Program-made: the position numbers and the translations under genes | Notes under the pieces: model-generated | The model's input: only the letters and a program-made list of their open reading frames with translations | Told to the model about the DNA's origin: nothing | Database searches by the model: none | NCBI RefSeq assembly: GCF_944393015.1 | Contig: NZ_CALXYQ010000011.1 | Span: forward strand, 1-64,000 | Reading direction: 5' to 3' | DNA from: an uncultured Brachyspira sp. | GTDB lineage: Bacteria; Spirochaetota; Brachyspiria; Brachyspirales; Brachyspiraceae | Length of the DNA: 64,000 nucleotides | Part shown: positions 28,177 through 38,204 of the stretch, piece by piece | How positions within the stretch are numbered: position 1 is the first letter of the stretch | Layout: each line of letters starts with the position of its first letter

Positions 28177-29778
28177 ATGAAAAAAATATTTATTTTATTT
28201 ATGATTTTTATATCATTCATAATATCATGTTCAAATAATAATAAATCAGAAGACGGCATATCTATATTTATTAATACAGGTCCAGAACCAAATACTATAG
28301 ATCCTAGTATAAATGTAACTTCAGATGCAGTATTTTATTTGATGCATACATTTGAAGGATTGATAGAAAAAGATTCTGAAGGAAAATTGATTCCGGGTGT
28401 GGCTGAAAGCTGGGAGATAAGTGAGGACGGACTTATTTATACATTCAAACTTAGAACAAATTCAAAATGGACAGATGGAAAATCAGTTGTTGCTGATGAT
28501 TTTGTATATTCTTGGCAAAGGGTTGTTGATCCTGCTACAGGAAGTCAATATGGATATCAGCATGAACCTGTAAAAAATGCTAAAGCAATAACAGCAGGTA
28601 CTATGCCTAAAGAAAGTTTAGGTATAAAAGCAATAGATGATTATACTTTAGAAGTTCAGCTTGAAGCTCCTACAGCATATTTTTTAGAGCTTTTAAGTTT
28701 CCCTACATTTTATCCGCTTAGAAAAGATATTATAGAACAGTACGGAGATGAATGGACTTTAAATGCTGATACTTATATAGGAAACGGAGCTTTTAAACTT
28801 ATAGAAAGAAACAGAGATGAAAGCCTTGTAATGGTAAAAAATACTAATTATTGGAATGTAGAAGATATAGTGCCTGATAAGATTACATTTGTTCTTATGG
28901 AAAATGAAACTGCTTCTGTTGCAGGAGTTAAAGCAGGTTCTTTGCATTTTGCAAGATCTTTCCCAAGACAAGATATAAAGACACTTCAAGATGAAGGACT
29001 TATAGTGATAGAACCTAGAATATCTTCATATTATTACTGCTTGAATTTAACTAATGAAATATTAAAAGATGTAAGAGTAAGAAGAGCATTATCTCTTGCC
29101 ATTGACAGAAATTATATAGTAGAGCAAATTACAAGAGGAGGCGAGAGACCTGCAGGTGCTTTAGTTCCTTTTGGAATATCTGACTATGAAGGAGATTTCA
29201 GAAAAAACGGCGGGGAATATATAGATATAACTAAAGACGGATATACTAAAAATGTTGAGGAAGCTAAAAAATTAATGGCTGAGGCAGGATATCCTAATGG
29301 AGAAGGTTTTCCTGTTATGGAGTTTAAAACAGATCCGGGACTGCATGTAAAAATATTTGAAGCAGTTCAGCAGATGTGGAAAGAAAATCTTGGTATTGAT
29401 GTAACTTTGACTCAGGAAGAATGGGCAGTATTTTTGCAAACAAGATACGACAGAAACATTACTATGGCAAGAGGAGCATGGAACGGAGATTTTGATGATC
29501 CTATAAACTTTATGACTTTATGTTTAAGTTATTCTCCTAATAATTATAGTGTTTATAGTAATAAGGCTTATGATGATATAATAAATCAAGTTATGCTTTC
29601 AGGAGATCAAAAGTTTAGAATGCAGACTATGCATAAGGCAGAAGAAATGCTAATGAGAGAAGAAGCTATAATACCTATATATTATTATACAGAACCTTTG
29701 CTTGTATCTCCTAAATTAAAAGGTGTTTATTATGATCCTCTAGGATTTCATAGATTCCATCATTGTTATTTAGAATAG
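28177..29778 (+). CDS. OppA-type oligopeptide-binding lipoprotein, paralogue, 533 aa
   Basis: A lipobox (FIISC) follows the signal peptide. The family 5 pattern is complete: EPNTIDPSINVTSD, FEGLIEKDSEGKL, VRRALSLAIDRNYIVEQ. Identity to the preceding gene is high throughout, so this is a tandem duplication that has since diverged, presumably for different peptides. AGGAG lies upstream of the ATG. The operon ends in a strong bidirectional terminator. Confidence 0.93.
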   Translation: MKKIFILFMIFISFIISCSNNNKSEDGISIFINTGPEPNTIDPSINVTSDAVFYLMHTFEGLIEKDSEGKLIPGVAESWEISEDGLIYTFKLRTNSKWTDGKSVVADDFVYSWQRVVDPATGSQYGYQHEPVKNAKAITAGTMPKESLGIKAIDDYTLEVQLEAPTAYFLELLSFPTFYPLRKDIIEQYGDEWTLNADTYIGNGAFKLIERNRDESLVMVKNTNYWNVEDIVPDKITFVLMENETASVAGVKAGSLHFARSFPRQDIKTLQDEGLIVIEPRISSYYYCLNLTNEILKDVRVRRALSLAIDRNYIVEQITRGGERPAGALVPFGISDYEGDFRKNGGEYIDITKDGYTKNVEEAKKLMAEAGYPNGEGFPVMEFKTDPGLHVKIFEAVQQMWKENLGIDVTLTQEEWAVFLQTRYDRNITMARGAWNGDFDDPINFMTLCLSYSPNNYSVYSNKAYDDIINQVMLSGDQKFRMQTMHKAEEMLMREEAIIPIYYYTEPLLVSPKLKGVYYDPLGFHRFHHCYLE

Positions 29779-29810
29779 TTTTGTATAGTTTTATGATGAA
29801 GTAAAAAGTT

Positions 29811-29845
29811 AGGCTGTATCTTTATTTTAGGATACAGCCTTTTTT
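29811..29845. terminator. Bidirectional terminator between oppA-like and fruA genes
   Basis: AGGCTGTATC pairs perfectly with GATACAGCCT (29811-29820 with 29831-29840). T residues follow on + and A residues precede, so it can end both converging operons. Confidence 0.88.
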
Positions 29846-29860
29846 GTAAGAAGATATATG

Positions 29861-31741
29861 TTAATTTTCCGCAGGTTTCTTAATAAATCCAAGTATAATA
29901 GCAGTTATTACAGAACCAACTACTATAGCAAGTAAATACATTATAGGATTATTAACTATAGGCAAAACGAATATTCCGCCATGAGGGGCTCTAAGTTCTA
30001 TATGAAAAGCCATAGTCAAAGCACCAGAAATTGCAGCACCTATCATACAGGAAGGAATTACTCTTATAGGGTCTGATGCGGCAAATGGTATAGCACCTTC
30101 AGTAATGAATGAAAGTCCCATAACATAGCATGTTTTTCCGGCATCTCTTTCATCAGCAGAGAATTTATTTCTGAATATTGTAGTAGCCAAAGCTATTCCC
30201 AAAGGAGGTACCATTCCGCCAGCCATAACTGCGGCATGAGGAGCGTACTGTCCTGAAGCTATCATAGCTATACCGAAAGTGAAAGCAGCTTTATTTATAG
30301 GTCCTCCCATATCAGTGGACATCATAGCACCGAGTAAAGCACCTAATAATATTAAGTTTCCTGTTCCTAAGTTTTTTAAGAAATTTGAAATTCCTGTATT
30401 GATTGCAGCTATTGGATTAACAATGAATAAATACATTATAGCACCTGTAATGAATATACCAAATAAAGGATATAGTAAAACAGGTTTAATTCCGTCCAAA
30501 CTTTCAGGCAATTTATTAAATACTTTTTTTAATAAAAGAGTGATGTATCCGCCTAAAAATCCTCCTATCAAACCGCCTAAAAATCCTCCGCCGCTGTTTA
30601 ATGATATTAATCCTCCAACCATAGCAGGAGCAAATCCAGATCTGTCAGCGATACTCATACCAATGAATGCTGCCATTACAGGAACCATTAGGAAGAATGC
30701 ATTTCCTCCTCCTATATCATTTAAAAGTTTAGCAAAGTAATTGTATGAAGGATCATTCGGATTGCTGGCATTAATACCGAACATAAATGAAAATGCTATT
30801 AATATACCTCCGCCTACAACGAATGGAAGCATATTTGATACGCCTGACATCAAATGTTTATATACGCCTGTTTTTGGCTTCTTAGCAAATTTATTTGAAG
30901 TTTGAGTATTATCTTCATTGCTATGATATATAGGAGCTGTTTGATTCATAGCATTTTTTATTAATTGTTCAGGATTTTTTATTGCCTCTTTTACTCCAAC
31001 TATATCAACATTCTTTCCTGCAAATCTTTCCATAGCAACATTTTTATCAGCAGCTACTATTATACCTTTGGCATTTTTTATTTCATCTTTTGTAAGTTCA
31101 TTTTTTACACCGCTTGAACCATTAGTTTCTACTTTGATAGTGATTCCAAGTTCTTTACCTTTTTTAAGCAAGGCATCGGCAGCCATATAAGTATGTGCTA
31201 TTCCAGTAGGGCAGGCTGTTACTGCTAATACTTGATATGAATCATTGCTGTTATTAGTTTCCTGATTTAATGATGAGTTTTCATTATCTTTTTCAGCATT
31301 TTTTATTAATATATCTAAAACTTCTTCTTTGCTTTTTGCATTTAAAAGTGCTTCTCTTATATCATCTTCAAGAAGAAGGGTAGTGATTTTTGATAATAAT
31401 TCTATATGAGAATCATTTGGGTTTTCAGGAGCTGCTATCATAAAAAATAAATGAGAAGGCTCTCCGTCTAATGATTCATAATCAACACCTTTCTTTGAAA
31501 TACCTATTGCAACAGTAGGAATTTTTACGGCTTTAGTTTTACCATGAGGTATTGCTATTCCTTCTTCCATACCTGTTGAGCTTTGTGCTTCTCTTTTTAG
31601 TATTTCTTGTTTATACTCTTCTCTGTCATTTAATTTACCGTTATTATAGAGAATATCTACCATTTCATCTATAATTTCTGATTTAGTTGTTCCCTTTAGA
31701 TCTGTATTAATACAATCTAAAGTTATAACATCTTTTAGCAT
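29861..31741 (-). CDS. fruA: Fructose PTS transporter, fused EIIA-EIIB-EIIC, 626 aa
   Basis: It imports fructose and phosphorylates it to fructose-1-phosphate. The EIIA domain (about 1-150) has His66 in GIAIPHGKTK. The EIIB domain (about 170-270) has Cys177 in VTACPTGIAHTYMAA. The EIIC domain (about 290-626) has roughly nine membrane segments and the MSTDMGGPINKAAF block. The A-B-C order is the common fructose arrangement. It is the last gene of fruR-fruK-fruA, 33 bp after fruK. HPr and enzyme I are not in the window. Confidence 0.95.
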   Translation of the reverse strand: MLKDVITLDCINTDLKGTTKSEIIDEMVDILYNNGKLNDREEYKQEILKREAQSSTGMEEGIAIPHGKTKAVKIPTVAIGISKKGVDYESLDGEPSHLFFMIAAPENPNDSHIELLSKITTLLLEDDIREALLNAKSKEEVLDILIKNAEKDNENSSLNQETNNSNDSYQVLAVTACPTGIAHTYMAADALLKKGKELGITIKVETNGSSGVKNELTKDEIKNAKGIIVAADKNVAMERFAGKNVDIVGVKEAIKNPEQLIKNAMNQTAPIYHSNEDNTQTSNKFAKKPKTGVYKHLMSGVSNMLPFVVGGGILIAFSFMFGINASNPNDPSYNYFAKLLNDIGGGNAFFLMVPVMAAFIGMSIADRSGFAPAMVGGLISLNSGGGFLGGLIGGFLGGYITLLLKKVFNKLPESLDGIKPVLLYPLFGIFITGAIMYLFIVNPIAAINTGISNFLKNLGTGNLILLGALLGAMMSTDMGGPINKAAFTFGIAMIASGQYAPHAAVMAGGMVPPLGIALATTIFRNKFSADERDAGKTCYVMGLSFITEGAIPFAASDPIRVIPSCMIGAAISGALTMAFHIELRAPHGGIFVLPIVNNPIMYLLAIVVGSVITAIILGFIKKPAEN

Positions 31742-31774
31742 TTTTAGCCTCCATTTATATTAACTTTATAAACT

Positions 31775-32692
31775 TTAATTAATTTTTTTTATTTCTACTT
31801 TTTCTAGAAATTTATTCATATTTTCAAATGTAGTTAATCCTTCAGAACATGCTGTAGAACTTCCGCTTGCTATAGCATATTTATAAGAATCAATTATATT
31901 TAAATTATTGCTTATTCCGTAAACTATACCAGCTACCATTGAATCTCCAGAACCTACAGAACTAATCAATTTTCCATCAGGAGCATTTCCTATATATGCC
32001 TCATCTTTTGTTACAAGTATAGAACCATCTTTTCCTAAAGAAACTATTACATTTTCGCTTCCTTCTTTTATTAATTCTCTTGCATATTTTATGATGTCAT
32101 CTGCTGATTCTATATTTTTATTAAAGTATTCGCTTAATTCTTTTTTATTAGGTTTTGTGAGAAATACTTTTTCTTTTAATCCGAATTTGAATGCTTCATC
32201 TCTTGCATCTAATATTACTTTTATATTTTTATTTGCATTTGATATAATATCTTTGTATATAGAACTTTCAATAGAATTAGGAACGCTTCCAGATAAAACC
32301 AATATATCATTTTCTTTTATATTGTTTTTTATATAGTTTAATAGTTCATTAACTTTTTCTTTTGAAATATTAGGAGATTTTCCTGCTATTTCGCTTTCTG
32401 TTTTATTTGTTTTTAATTTTATATTGATTCTTGTATCTTCTTCTAAATCAATAAAATTTTCTTTTATGCCGTATCCTTTAAGATGCTTTTTTATATAATC
32501 TCCTGTAAATCCTCCAGAGAATCCCAAAGCAATAGAATCAATATTGAAATTTTTTAAAACTTTGGAAACATTAATTCCTTTTCCTCCGGCTAATGTATAG
32601 GCATTATTAACTTTGTTTAAATCTCCCTCTTCAAAGTTATTCATGTCTATATAATAGTCTACAGCCGGATTTAATGTTAAAGTATATATCAT
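31775..32692 (-). CDS. fruK: 1-Phosphofructokinase
   Basis: This PfkB-family kinase of 305 residues converts fructose-1-phosphate to fructose-1,6-bisphosphate. The substrate motif GGKGINVSKVL (about 37-47) and the ATP/anion-hole motif SVGSGDSMVAGI with catalytic Asp near 249 are intact. The context between fruR and fruA settles the choice against tagatose-6-phosphate kinase. GAGGGA precedes the ATG. It is 20 bp downstream of fruR. Confidence 0.95.
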   Translation of the reverse strand: MIYTLTLNPAVDYYIDMNNFEEGDLNKVNNAYTLAGGKGINVSKVLKNFNIDSIALGFSGGFTGDYIKKHLKGYGIKENFIDLEEDTRINIKLKTNKTESEIAGKSPNISKEKVNELLNYIKNNIKENDILVLSGSVPNSIESSIYKDIISNANKNIKVILDARDEAFKFGLKEKVFLTKPNKKELSEYFNKNIESADDIIKYARELIKEGSENVIVSLGKDGSILVTKDEAYIGNAPDGKLISSVGSGDSMVAGIVYGISNNLNIIDSYKYAIASGSSTACSEGLTTFENMNKFLEKVEIKKIN

Positions 32693-32712
32693 AAATAATC
32701 CCTCACTTTTTA

Positions 32713-33462
32713 TTAATTGACAATGTATAAATCTTTTAATTTATTTTTTATATTATCATCTATTTCTTTTGCATTTGTTATCAAATAAGAATCTTCCAAG
32801 TTATAAAAATTAATCAAACTTTTCTTTTTTAATTTTGATTCATCGCATAGAAAATAAGTTTTATTTGCTTTTGAAGCAGCTTCACTTTTTATCAAAGCTT
32901 CTTCACTGTCAGGAGTAGAGTATCCGTCAATATCTATTCCATTTGCTCCCATAAATGCCAAATCAAAATTAAAATTCTTTATTGATAAAACGGCACTAGC
33001 TCCAACTAAAGCACCTGTAAGCATTTTCATCTTTCCGCCTATTAAGTATGTTTCTATTTTTTTGTTATAAAGCTCTTCTACATGACTTAATCCGTTAGTT
33101 ACTACTTTTATGTTTTCTATTCCGGCTAAATATTTAATCATAGCAAAAATACTAGTGCCTGCATCTAAATATATTGTATTACCGCTTTCAACTAATGAAG
33201 CAGCAAGCTTTCCTATTTTTTCTTTTTCTTCTGAGTATATTTCTTTTTTGTATATTAAACTTTCTTCCTGAGTATCAACTAATATAGCACCGCCATGAAC
33301 TCTTCTTATCTTTCCTGCTTTTTCAAGAAAAGTTAAATCTCTTCTAATTGTTGCCTCTGAAACGTTAAGCCTTTCAATCAATTCTTCAATTTTGATATTC
33401 TTTTTCTCTTTTATAACTTCAAAAATCAATTCATATCTGCTTACTTTCAGCACCTTTATCAT
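32713..33462 (-). CDS. fruR: DeoR-family repressor of the fructose operon
   Basis: The N-terminal HTH (IEELIERLNVSEATIRRDLTFLE region, about 24-46) and the DeoR signature with IRRVHGGAIL are followed by the sugar-phosphate sensor domain (YLDAGTSIFAMI, LIGGKMKMLTGALVG). The likely inducer is fructose-1-phosphate. Two starts are possible: the ATG at 33462, which directly abuts AAAAAGGA, and a GTG at 33453 (MLKVSRYEL), better spaced from the same site and more typical for the family. The gene is first in its operon, behind a promoter whose -35 box is part of a phased repeat, so autoregulation is likely. Confidence 0.93.
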   Translation of the reverse strand: MIKVLKVSRYELIFEVIKEKKNIKIEELIERLNVSEATIRRDLTFLEKAGKIRRVHGGAILVDTQEESLIYKKEIYSEEKEKIGKLAASLVESGNTIYLDAGTSIFAMIKYLAGIENIKVVTNGLSHVEELYNKKIETYLIGGKMKMLTGALVGASAVLSIKNFNFDLAFMGANGIDIDGYSTPDSEEALIKSEAASKANKTYFLCDESKLKKKSLINFYNLEDSYLITNAKEIDDNIKNKLKDLYIVN

Positions 33463-33488
33463 TCCTTTTTCTAATCTTTATATTAATA

Positions 33489-33516
33489 ATTATATCAAAA
33501 AAACTATAAAAATCAA
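33489..33516 (-). promoter_or_regulatory. Promoter of the fru operon
   Basis: On the minus strand TTGATT (33511-33516) and TATAAT (33489-33494) are separated by 16 bp. The -35 box is the last unit of the operator repeat. Confidence 0.65.
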
Positions 33517-33550
33517 TCAAAATCAATCAAAAATAATCAATTTCAATCAA
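33511..33550 (-). promoter_or_regulatory. FruR operator: four 10-bp-phased TTGAT repeats
   Basis: On the minus strand TTGAT begins every 10 bp, four times in a row (33550 down to 33511), mostly as TTGATTG. The repeat is on one face of the helix and covers the -35 box. DeoR-family repressors commonly bind such direct repeats. Binding by FruR is inferred from position. Confidence 0.65.
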
Positions 33551-33559
33551 AAAATATAT

Positions 33560-33611
33560 AAAAAAACTATATTAAGTATAATTTGTAGCATATTATCATA
33601 CTTAATATAGT
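33560..33611 (-). terminator. Terminator after mfd
   Basis: A perfect 14-bp inverted repeat (33566-33579 with 33598-33611) is followed on the minus strand by seven T residues. Confidence 0.75.
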
Positions 33612-33632
33612 TTAATGAATCAAATATTATAA

Positions 33633-36600
33633 TTATTTTTTATTTACTTTTATTAATTTAGGAGATTTTCTTGATACGGTTCTTTTTCTATTGTTTTTGT
33701 TATTTTTTATATTAGCTTCTGCAATGCTCATTTTAGAATGCTCTTCTTGATTATCATTTATATTCTTATCATTTTTTGAATTAGTATCTGCTGTATAATT
33801 TTCGCCTTCTATTTCTAGGATGACATTTTTTATTTTTTCTAATTTCCATTCTATATCATTTTCTTTTTCATGTATAACTGGTATTATTAATTGATTAAGA
33901 TTATCTTTATCAAAATAAACTCCTGAATTTTTTGTATTGATTAATTTTATAAGTTTGTCAGTATCTATTTTTGAGAGTTTATCAAGTTTAAGATATATAT
34001 TATACTGTCCTTCTATAACAGATAATATTCTCATTCTTTTTAATATAATTTTTAATTTGGCAATATCGAAAATATCTTCTAATTCTTTCGGAAGTTTTCC
34101 ATATTTATCTATCATAAACTCTTTAGCATATTCAATATCTTCATCACTTTGAGAACGCATTATTAATTTATAAGCGGATATTTTTTCTTTTGAATCGGCT
34201 ATATAAGAATCAGGAATAAATAAATTATGCTTTAAGTCTATAACAGTATCGAATGTTACTTCTTTTATTTCGCCTTTATATTCATTTGCAGCTTCTTCTA
34301 GCATTTGAGTATATAATTCATAACCAACCTGATATATCATACCGGATTGTTCTTTACCTAAAATATTTCCTGCACCTCTAATTTCTAAATCACGCATAGC
34401 TATTTTAAAACCCGCACCTAAATCAGTATGCTCGGATATAGCTTCAAGTCTTTTATATGCAACTTCTGTTAATGCTAAATCGCTAGGATAGAACATATAA
34501 GCATAAGCCTCTCTGTCGCTTCTTCCAACTCTTCCTCTTAATTGATAAAGCTCGGATAATCCTAATTTATTTGCATTATCTATTAGTATAGTATTGGCAT
34601 TTGGTATATCTATTCCGTTTTCTATTATTGTAGTAGAAACTAATATATCATATTTATGATTAATAAAGTCGCCCATAATTTTTTCAAGCTGATGTCCTGT
34701 CATTCTTCCATGGGCAACGCATATTCTTGCTTTAGGACAAAGTTTTTTTATCATAAGTGCGAATGATTCTATAGTATCTATTCTGTTATAAAGATAGAAT
34801 ACTTGTCCGTCTCTTTTTAATTCTCTTTCTATGGCATTTACAACAGCATCTTCTGTGAACTCTGTAACAAAAGTTTTTACAGGTATTCTGTTTAATGGAG
34901 GAGTTTCTATTATGCTTATATCTCTTATTCCTGTTAAAGCCATATTTAAAGTTCTAGGTATAGGAGTAGCTGAAAGTGTAAGAACATCAGTTTCTAATCT
35001 TAATTTTTTTAATGCTTCTTTATGTTTAACTCCGAATCTCTGCTCTTCATCTATAACTATAAGTCCTAGATTTTTAAACTCCACGTCTTTTGATAAGAGC
35101 ATATGAGTACCGACTATCAAATCGCATGAACCTTCTTTTAATAATTCTTTATTCTTTTTAGCTTGTTTGCTTGTAACGAATCTATTTAAAACTTCTATTC
35201 TAATAGGGAAGTCTTCAAATCTTTTTTTAGCATTATTATAATGCTGCTGAGATAATATCGTAGTAGGGCAGAGTATAGCACATTGTTTTCCTGCCATTAT
35301 AGCTTTAAATACCGCTCTAAATGCCACTTCTGTTTTTCCAAATCCAACATCGCCGCATACAAGCCTATCCATCATCTTGCCGCTTTCCATATCGTCTTTT
35401 ATATCATTAATAGCCCTCAACTGATCAACTGTTTCCTCATAACGAAATGAAGCTTCAAAATCGTCCTGCCATTGAGTATCAGGTCCATAAACATTTCCTC
35501 TGATATTGGATCTTATAGCATAAAGTTTTATTAATTCCCTTGCAGTAGCTAATGCATCTTCTCTTGCCTTGCTCTTTATTTTATCCCAAGCACTTCCGCC
35601 TAACTGTGTTAATTTTGGGGCTTCTCCATGACCGGATATATATTTCTGTACGAAGTTCATCTGCTCTACAGGTATATAAAGTTTATCTCCCTTAGCATAT
35701 TCCAATGTGATATAATCTTTTTCTTTACCATTGGACATTTTTCTTGTTAGTCCCAAATACTTTCCTATACCATAATTAACATGAACAGCATAATCTCCAA
35801 CATTCAAATCTACAAATGTTTCTATTAAGTTTTTATTAACTTTAGGTATCTTTCTTACTTTTTTTCTTTTTCTTCCGAATACTTCCCAGTCCGCTATGAA
35901 TATTGTTTTTATATCATCTTTTATGAATCCTGATGATGCTTGTGTTGTTATTATATAAAAATTATTTTCATTTTTTGAATAATCTTTTTTTATTTCTTCT
36001 TTTTTATTAGTATCTTCAAGAATTATTTCTTTATTGTCTTCATTATTAATTTCAGAATTTTCTAAATTATTATCATTGTTTATTTCTTTATTGTCAGTGA
36101 TTTCTTTATCTTGATGATCTTTTTCTTCATTATTATTTTCTATTCCATTTTCAGTTATGATAGTAGGCGATAAATCCTGCATTATCTTATAGAATCTCAA
36201 TGCCTGATCATGATGTCCTGTAGATAGTATAATTAAATAATCTTTCTCTCTATATTCTTTAACATAATCAAGAAAATCTGTTAATCTCGATTTAAAAGAA
36301 ACGCCTTCTTCAAAATGAAATTTATATATATCTATGTCCGTTATGAAAGGTGATATATTTATTGATTTTTTTACTATTTCAGAAAAATAATTATTATCAA
36401 TATAAAGTTTATAAATATCTTCTATTATAGTAAACATATTATCTATATCATTAAAATTTTCTTTTATAGTATCTATAATAGTTATGAGCTTATTTTTTAA
36501 TTTTAAAGCATCATCAATGAATATATAACCATAATCAAAATAATCAAATATAGTTTGTAGTTCGTTATAAAAAATAGGCAGTAAATTTTCACTTCCGGCG

Positions 36601-37376
36601 AAATACTTTCTTTTTGTTATATTGTCTTTTAGTTCATCTTCAATTTCATTATTATTTAAAAATTCGCTTACCGCCGAATCACTGTAAATAGCTTCTCTTA
36701 CAGGGTAAATAATTATATTTTCTACACTTTTGAAAGATCTTCCATCTTCTACATTGAATAGTCTTATACTTTCTATTTCCTCATCAAATAATTCTATTCT
36801 AATAGGATTATTATATTCTACAGAAAATACATCTACTATACTTCCTCTCACAGAAGCAGTGCCTTTTTCAGCAACTTCTCTCTCTATAACATATCCTAAA
36901 TCATATAATGTTAATCTTAAATTATCCAAATCCAATTTATCGCCTACATTTAAATATATAGGCAGTTTTTTCAAATCATTTCTATTAGGTAATTTTCTAG
37001 TTACAGCATTTACAGTTGTTATTATTATACATTTTTCTTTATTTATTAATTTATATAAAATATTTATTCTATCCTGTGCTATATCTGTAACAGGGGACAT
37101 TTTGGTAAAAGGAACAGTATAATAATCAGGAAAATAATAATTAGGTATATTATAAAAATTTAAAGATTGGCTTAAAAGCATAGCATCGCTTTCATTTTCT
37201 TTGATTATTAAAATACTTTCTTCATTATTATTAAAAAGAGATGCAAAAAATAAAGAATCGCTTCCGCCTTTGAGTCCTGTTAAACTTTTGGCAGTTTTTA
37301 TATCAAAATTTAAAAATTCTTTGCTTTTTGAAAATCTTTCTATTAATTCAGTATATATTGATTCATTATTATGCAT
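33633..37376 (-). CDS. mfd: Transcription-repair coupling factor
   Basis: Mfd removes stalled RNA polymerase and recruits UvrABC. The UvrB-like N-terminal module is at about 30-390. The RNA-polymerase-interacting domain near 525-590 begins LNVGDYAVHVNYGIGKYLGL. The RecG-like motor has Walker A CGDVGFGKTEVA, DEEQ in VIDEEQRFG and the SATPIPRTL motif. The C-terminal TRCF domain precedes a Lys/Asn-rich tail. At 1247 residues it is about 100 longer than usual, largely from an acidic Asn/Glu/Lys-rich stretch at about 410-471 between the N-terminal module and the interaction domain. No good ribosome-binding site precedes the ATG. Confidence 0.96.
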   Translation of the reverse strand: MHNNESIYTELIERFSKSKEFLNFDIKTAKSLTGLKGGSDSLFFASLFNNNEESILIIKENESDAMLLSQSLNFYNIPNYYFPDYYTVPFTKMSPVTDIAQDRINILYKLINKEKCIIITTVNAVTRKLPNRNDLKKLPIYLNVGDKLDLDNLRLTLYDLGYVIEREVAEKGTASVRGSIVDVFSVEYNNPIRIELFDEEIESIRLFNVEDGRSFKSVENIIIYPVREAIYSDSAVSEFLNNNEIEDELKDNITKRKYFAGSENLLPIFYNELQTIFDYFDYGYIFIDDALKLKNKLITIIDTIKENFNDIDNMFTIIEDIYKLYIDNNYFSEIVKKSINISPFITDIDIYKFHFEEGVSFKSRLTDFLDYVKEYREKDYLIILSTGHHDQALRFYKIMQDLSPTIITENGIENNNEEKDHQDKEITDNKEINNDNNLENSEINNEDNKEIILEDTNKKEEIKKDYSKNENNFYIITTQASSGFIKDDIKTIFIADWEVFGRKRKKVRKIPKVNKNLIETFVDLNVGDYAVHVNYGIGKYLGLTRKMSNGKEKDYITLEYAKGDKLYIPVEQMNFVQKYISGHGEAPKLTQLGGSAWDKIKSKAREDALATARELIKLYAIRSNIRGNVYGPDTQWQDDFEASFRYEETVDQLRAINDIKDDMESGKMMDRLVCGDVGFGKTEVAFRAVFKAIMAGKQCAILCPTTILSQQHYNNAKKRFEDFPIRIEVLNRFVTSKQAKKNKELLKEGSCDLIVGTHMLLSKDVEFKNLGLIVIDEEQRFGVKHKEALKKLRLETDVLTLSATPIPRTLNMALTGIRDISIIETPPLNRIPVKTFVTEFTEDAVVNAIERELKRDGQVFYLYNRIDTIESFALMIKKLCPKARICVAHGRMTGHQLEKIMGDFINHKYDILVSTTIIENGIDIPNANTILIDNANKLGLSELYQLRGRVGRSDREAYAYMFYPSDLALTEVAYKRLEAISEHTDLGAGFKIAMRDLEIRGAGNILGKEQSGMIYQVGYELYTQMLEEAANEYKGEIKEVTFDTVIDLKHNLFIPDSYIADSKEKISAYKLIMRSQSDEDIEYAKEFMIDKYGKLPKELEDIFDIAKLKIILKRMRILSVIEGQYNIYLKLDKLSKIDTDKLIKLINTKNSGVYFDKDNLNQLIIPVIHEKENDIEWKLEKIKNVILEIEGENYTADTNSKNDKNINDNQEEHSKMSIAEANIKNNKNNRKRTVSRKSPKLIKVNKK

Positions 37377-37550
37377 ATTACTTTTACCGTTTATATAAGG
37401 TATTAAAAATATCCATATATAATAAATATTATTTTATTAAATAGCAATAGTTTATAATGAAAAGACTATGAAAAATACATATAAATATAATTTTATATAA
37501 TAATTAATTTTGATGCCGAGAATATAGAAAATATTTTGTTAAGGATTCTT

Positions 37551-38075
37551 ATGTTGAAATTGTATACTATAGTGATATTGTTATTTACTATAACATCTTG
37601 TGCATCTAATGTTAAAGTTTCTCAAAGTAAATACAATAGTGTGTGGATAAAAGTGGTTAAAGGAAAAAGCGTACTAGCCCCTAATGGATATTTATATACA
37701 TTTAAAGAAAATGGAAATGTTGAATATAAAGTAAATGGTATGAAAAGAGGTACAGGAATATTTTTGTATGCAGAAAGTGCCACTAATGCTTATTATTATG
37801 AAAAAATGCCGTTAAGTTATGTTGCTTATGATGTAAGAGATTCTATACCTAATGATAAAGTAGATATGTTTGTAGGTTTTATATTGAATAATGGCAAATT
37901 AGAGATGACTTCAGGATATACAAAAGAATACAAAAAAAGATTATCCGATTGGAAGAAAAGTAATTTAACTATATACAATACCTTAAGAGAAGGTAAAGAT
38001 ATGTCTGAATATCCTATACCTTTAATAGAAGAAGTAGATAAATTTAATACAATAGAATTCGGAAGATTAAGATAA
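37551..38075 (+). CDS. Lipoprotein of unknown function, 174 aa
   Basis: The ATG at 37551, with AAGGAT upstream, gives a short signal peptide and lipobox (TITSC) at about residue 16. The mature protein is basic with a YLYTFKENGNVEYKVNG segment, which resembles lipocalin-like or META-like beta strands in small spirochaete lipoproteins. I cannot place it in a family. It is monocistronic, between mfd (divergent) and the small ABC transporter. Confidence 0.75.
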   Translation: MLKLYTIVILLFTITSCASNVKVSQSKYNSVWIKVVKGKSVLAPNGYLYTFKENGNVEYKVNGMKRGTGIFLYAESATNAYYYEKMPLSYVAYDVRDSIPNDKVDMFVGFILNNGKLEMTSGYTKEYKKRLSDWKKSNLTIYNTLREGKDMSEYPIPLIEEVDKFNTIEFGRLR

Positions 38076-38204
38076 TTACATTTTATATAGTAAAAATAAT
38101 TTGCTTAAGTAATTATAAATAATATCGATATTGAATTTAGAAGTACCTGTATTATATTTTACAAAGATATTACTAATAGGTTAAAAAAATAAAAGGTTTT
38201 TATT

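Noticed and set aside
26517-29778. A complete oligopeptide ABC transporter locus
   Set aside because: Only two binding proteins are present; no permease or ATPase genes adjoin them.
33511-33550. Short CRISPR-like or microsatellite repeat upstream of fruR
   Set aside because: The unit is 10 bp, overlaps a promoter and precedes a DeoR-family gene, so an operator explains it better.
34831-37122. Several open frames of 70-130 codons on the + strand across mfd (and similar ones across gyrA, fruA and the receptors)
   Set aside because: They are antisense shadows of well-supported genes, with no ribosome-binding sites or recognisable domains.
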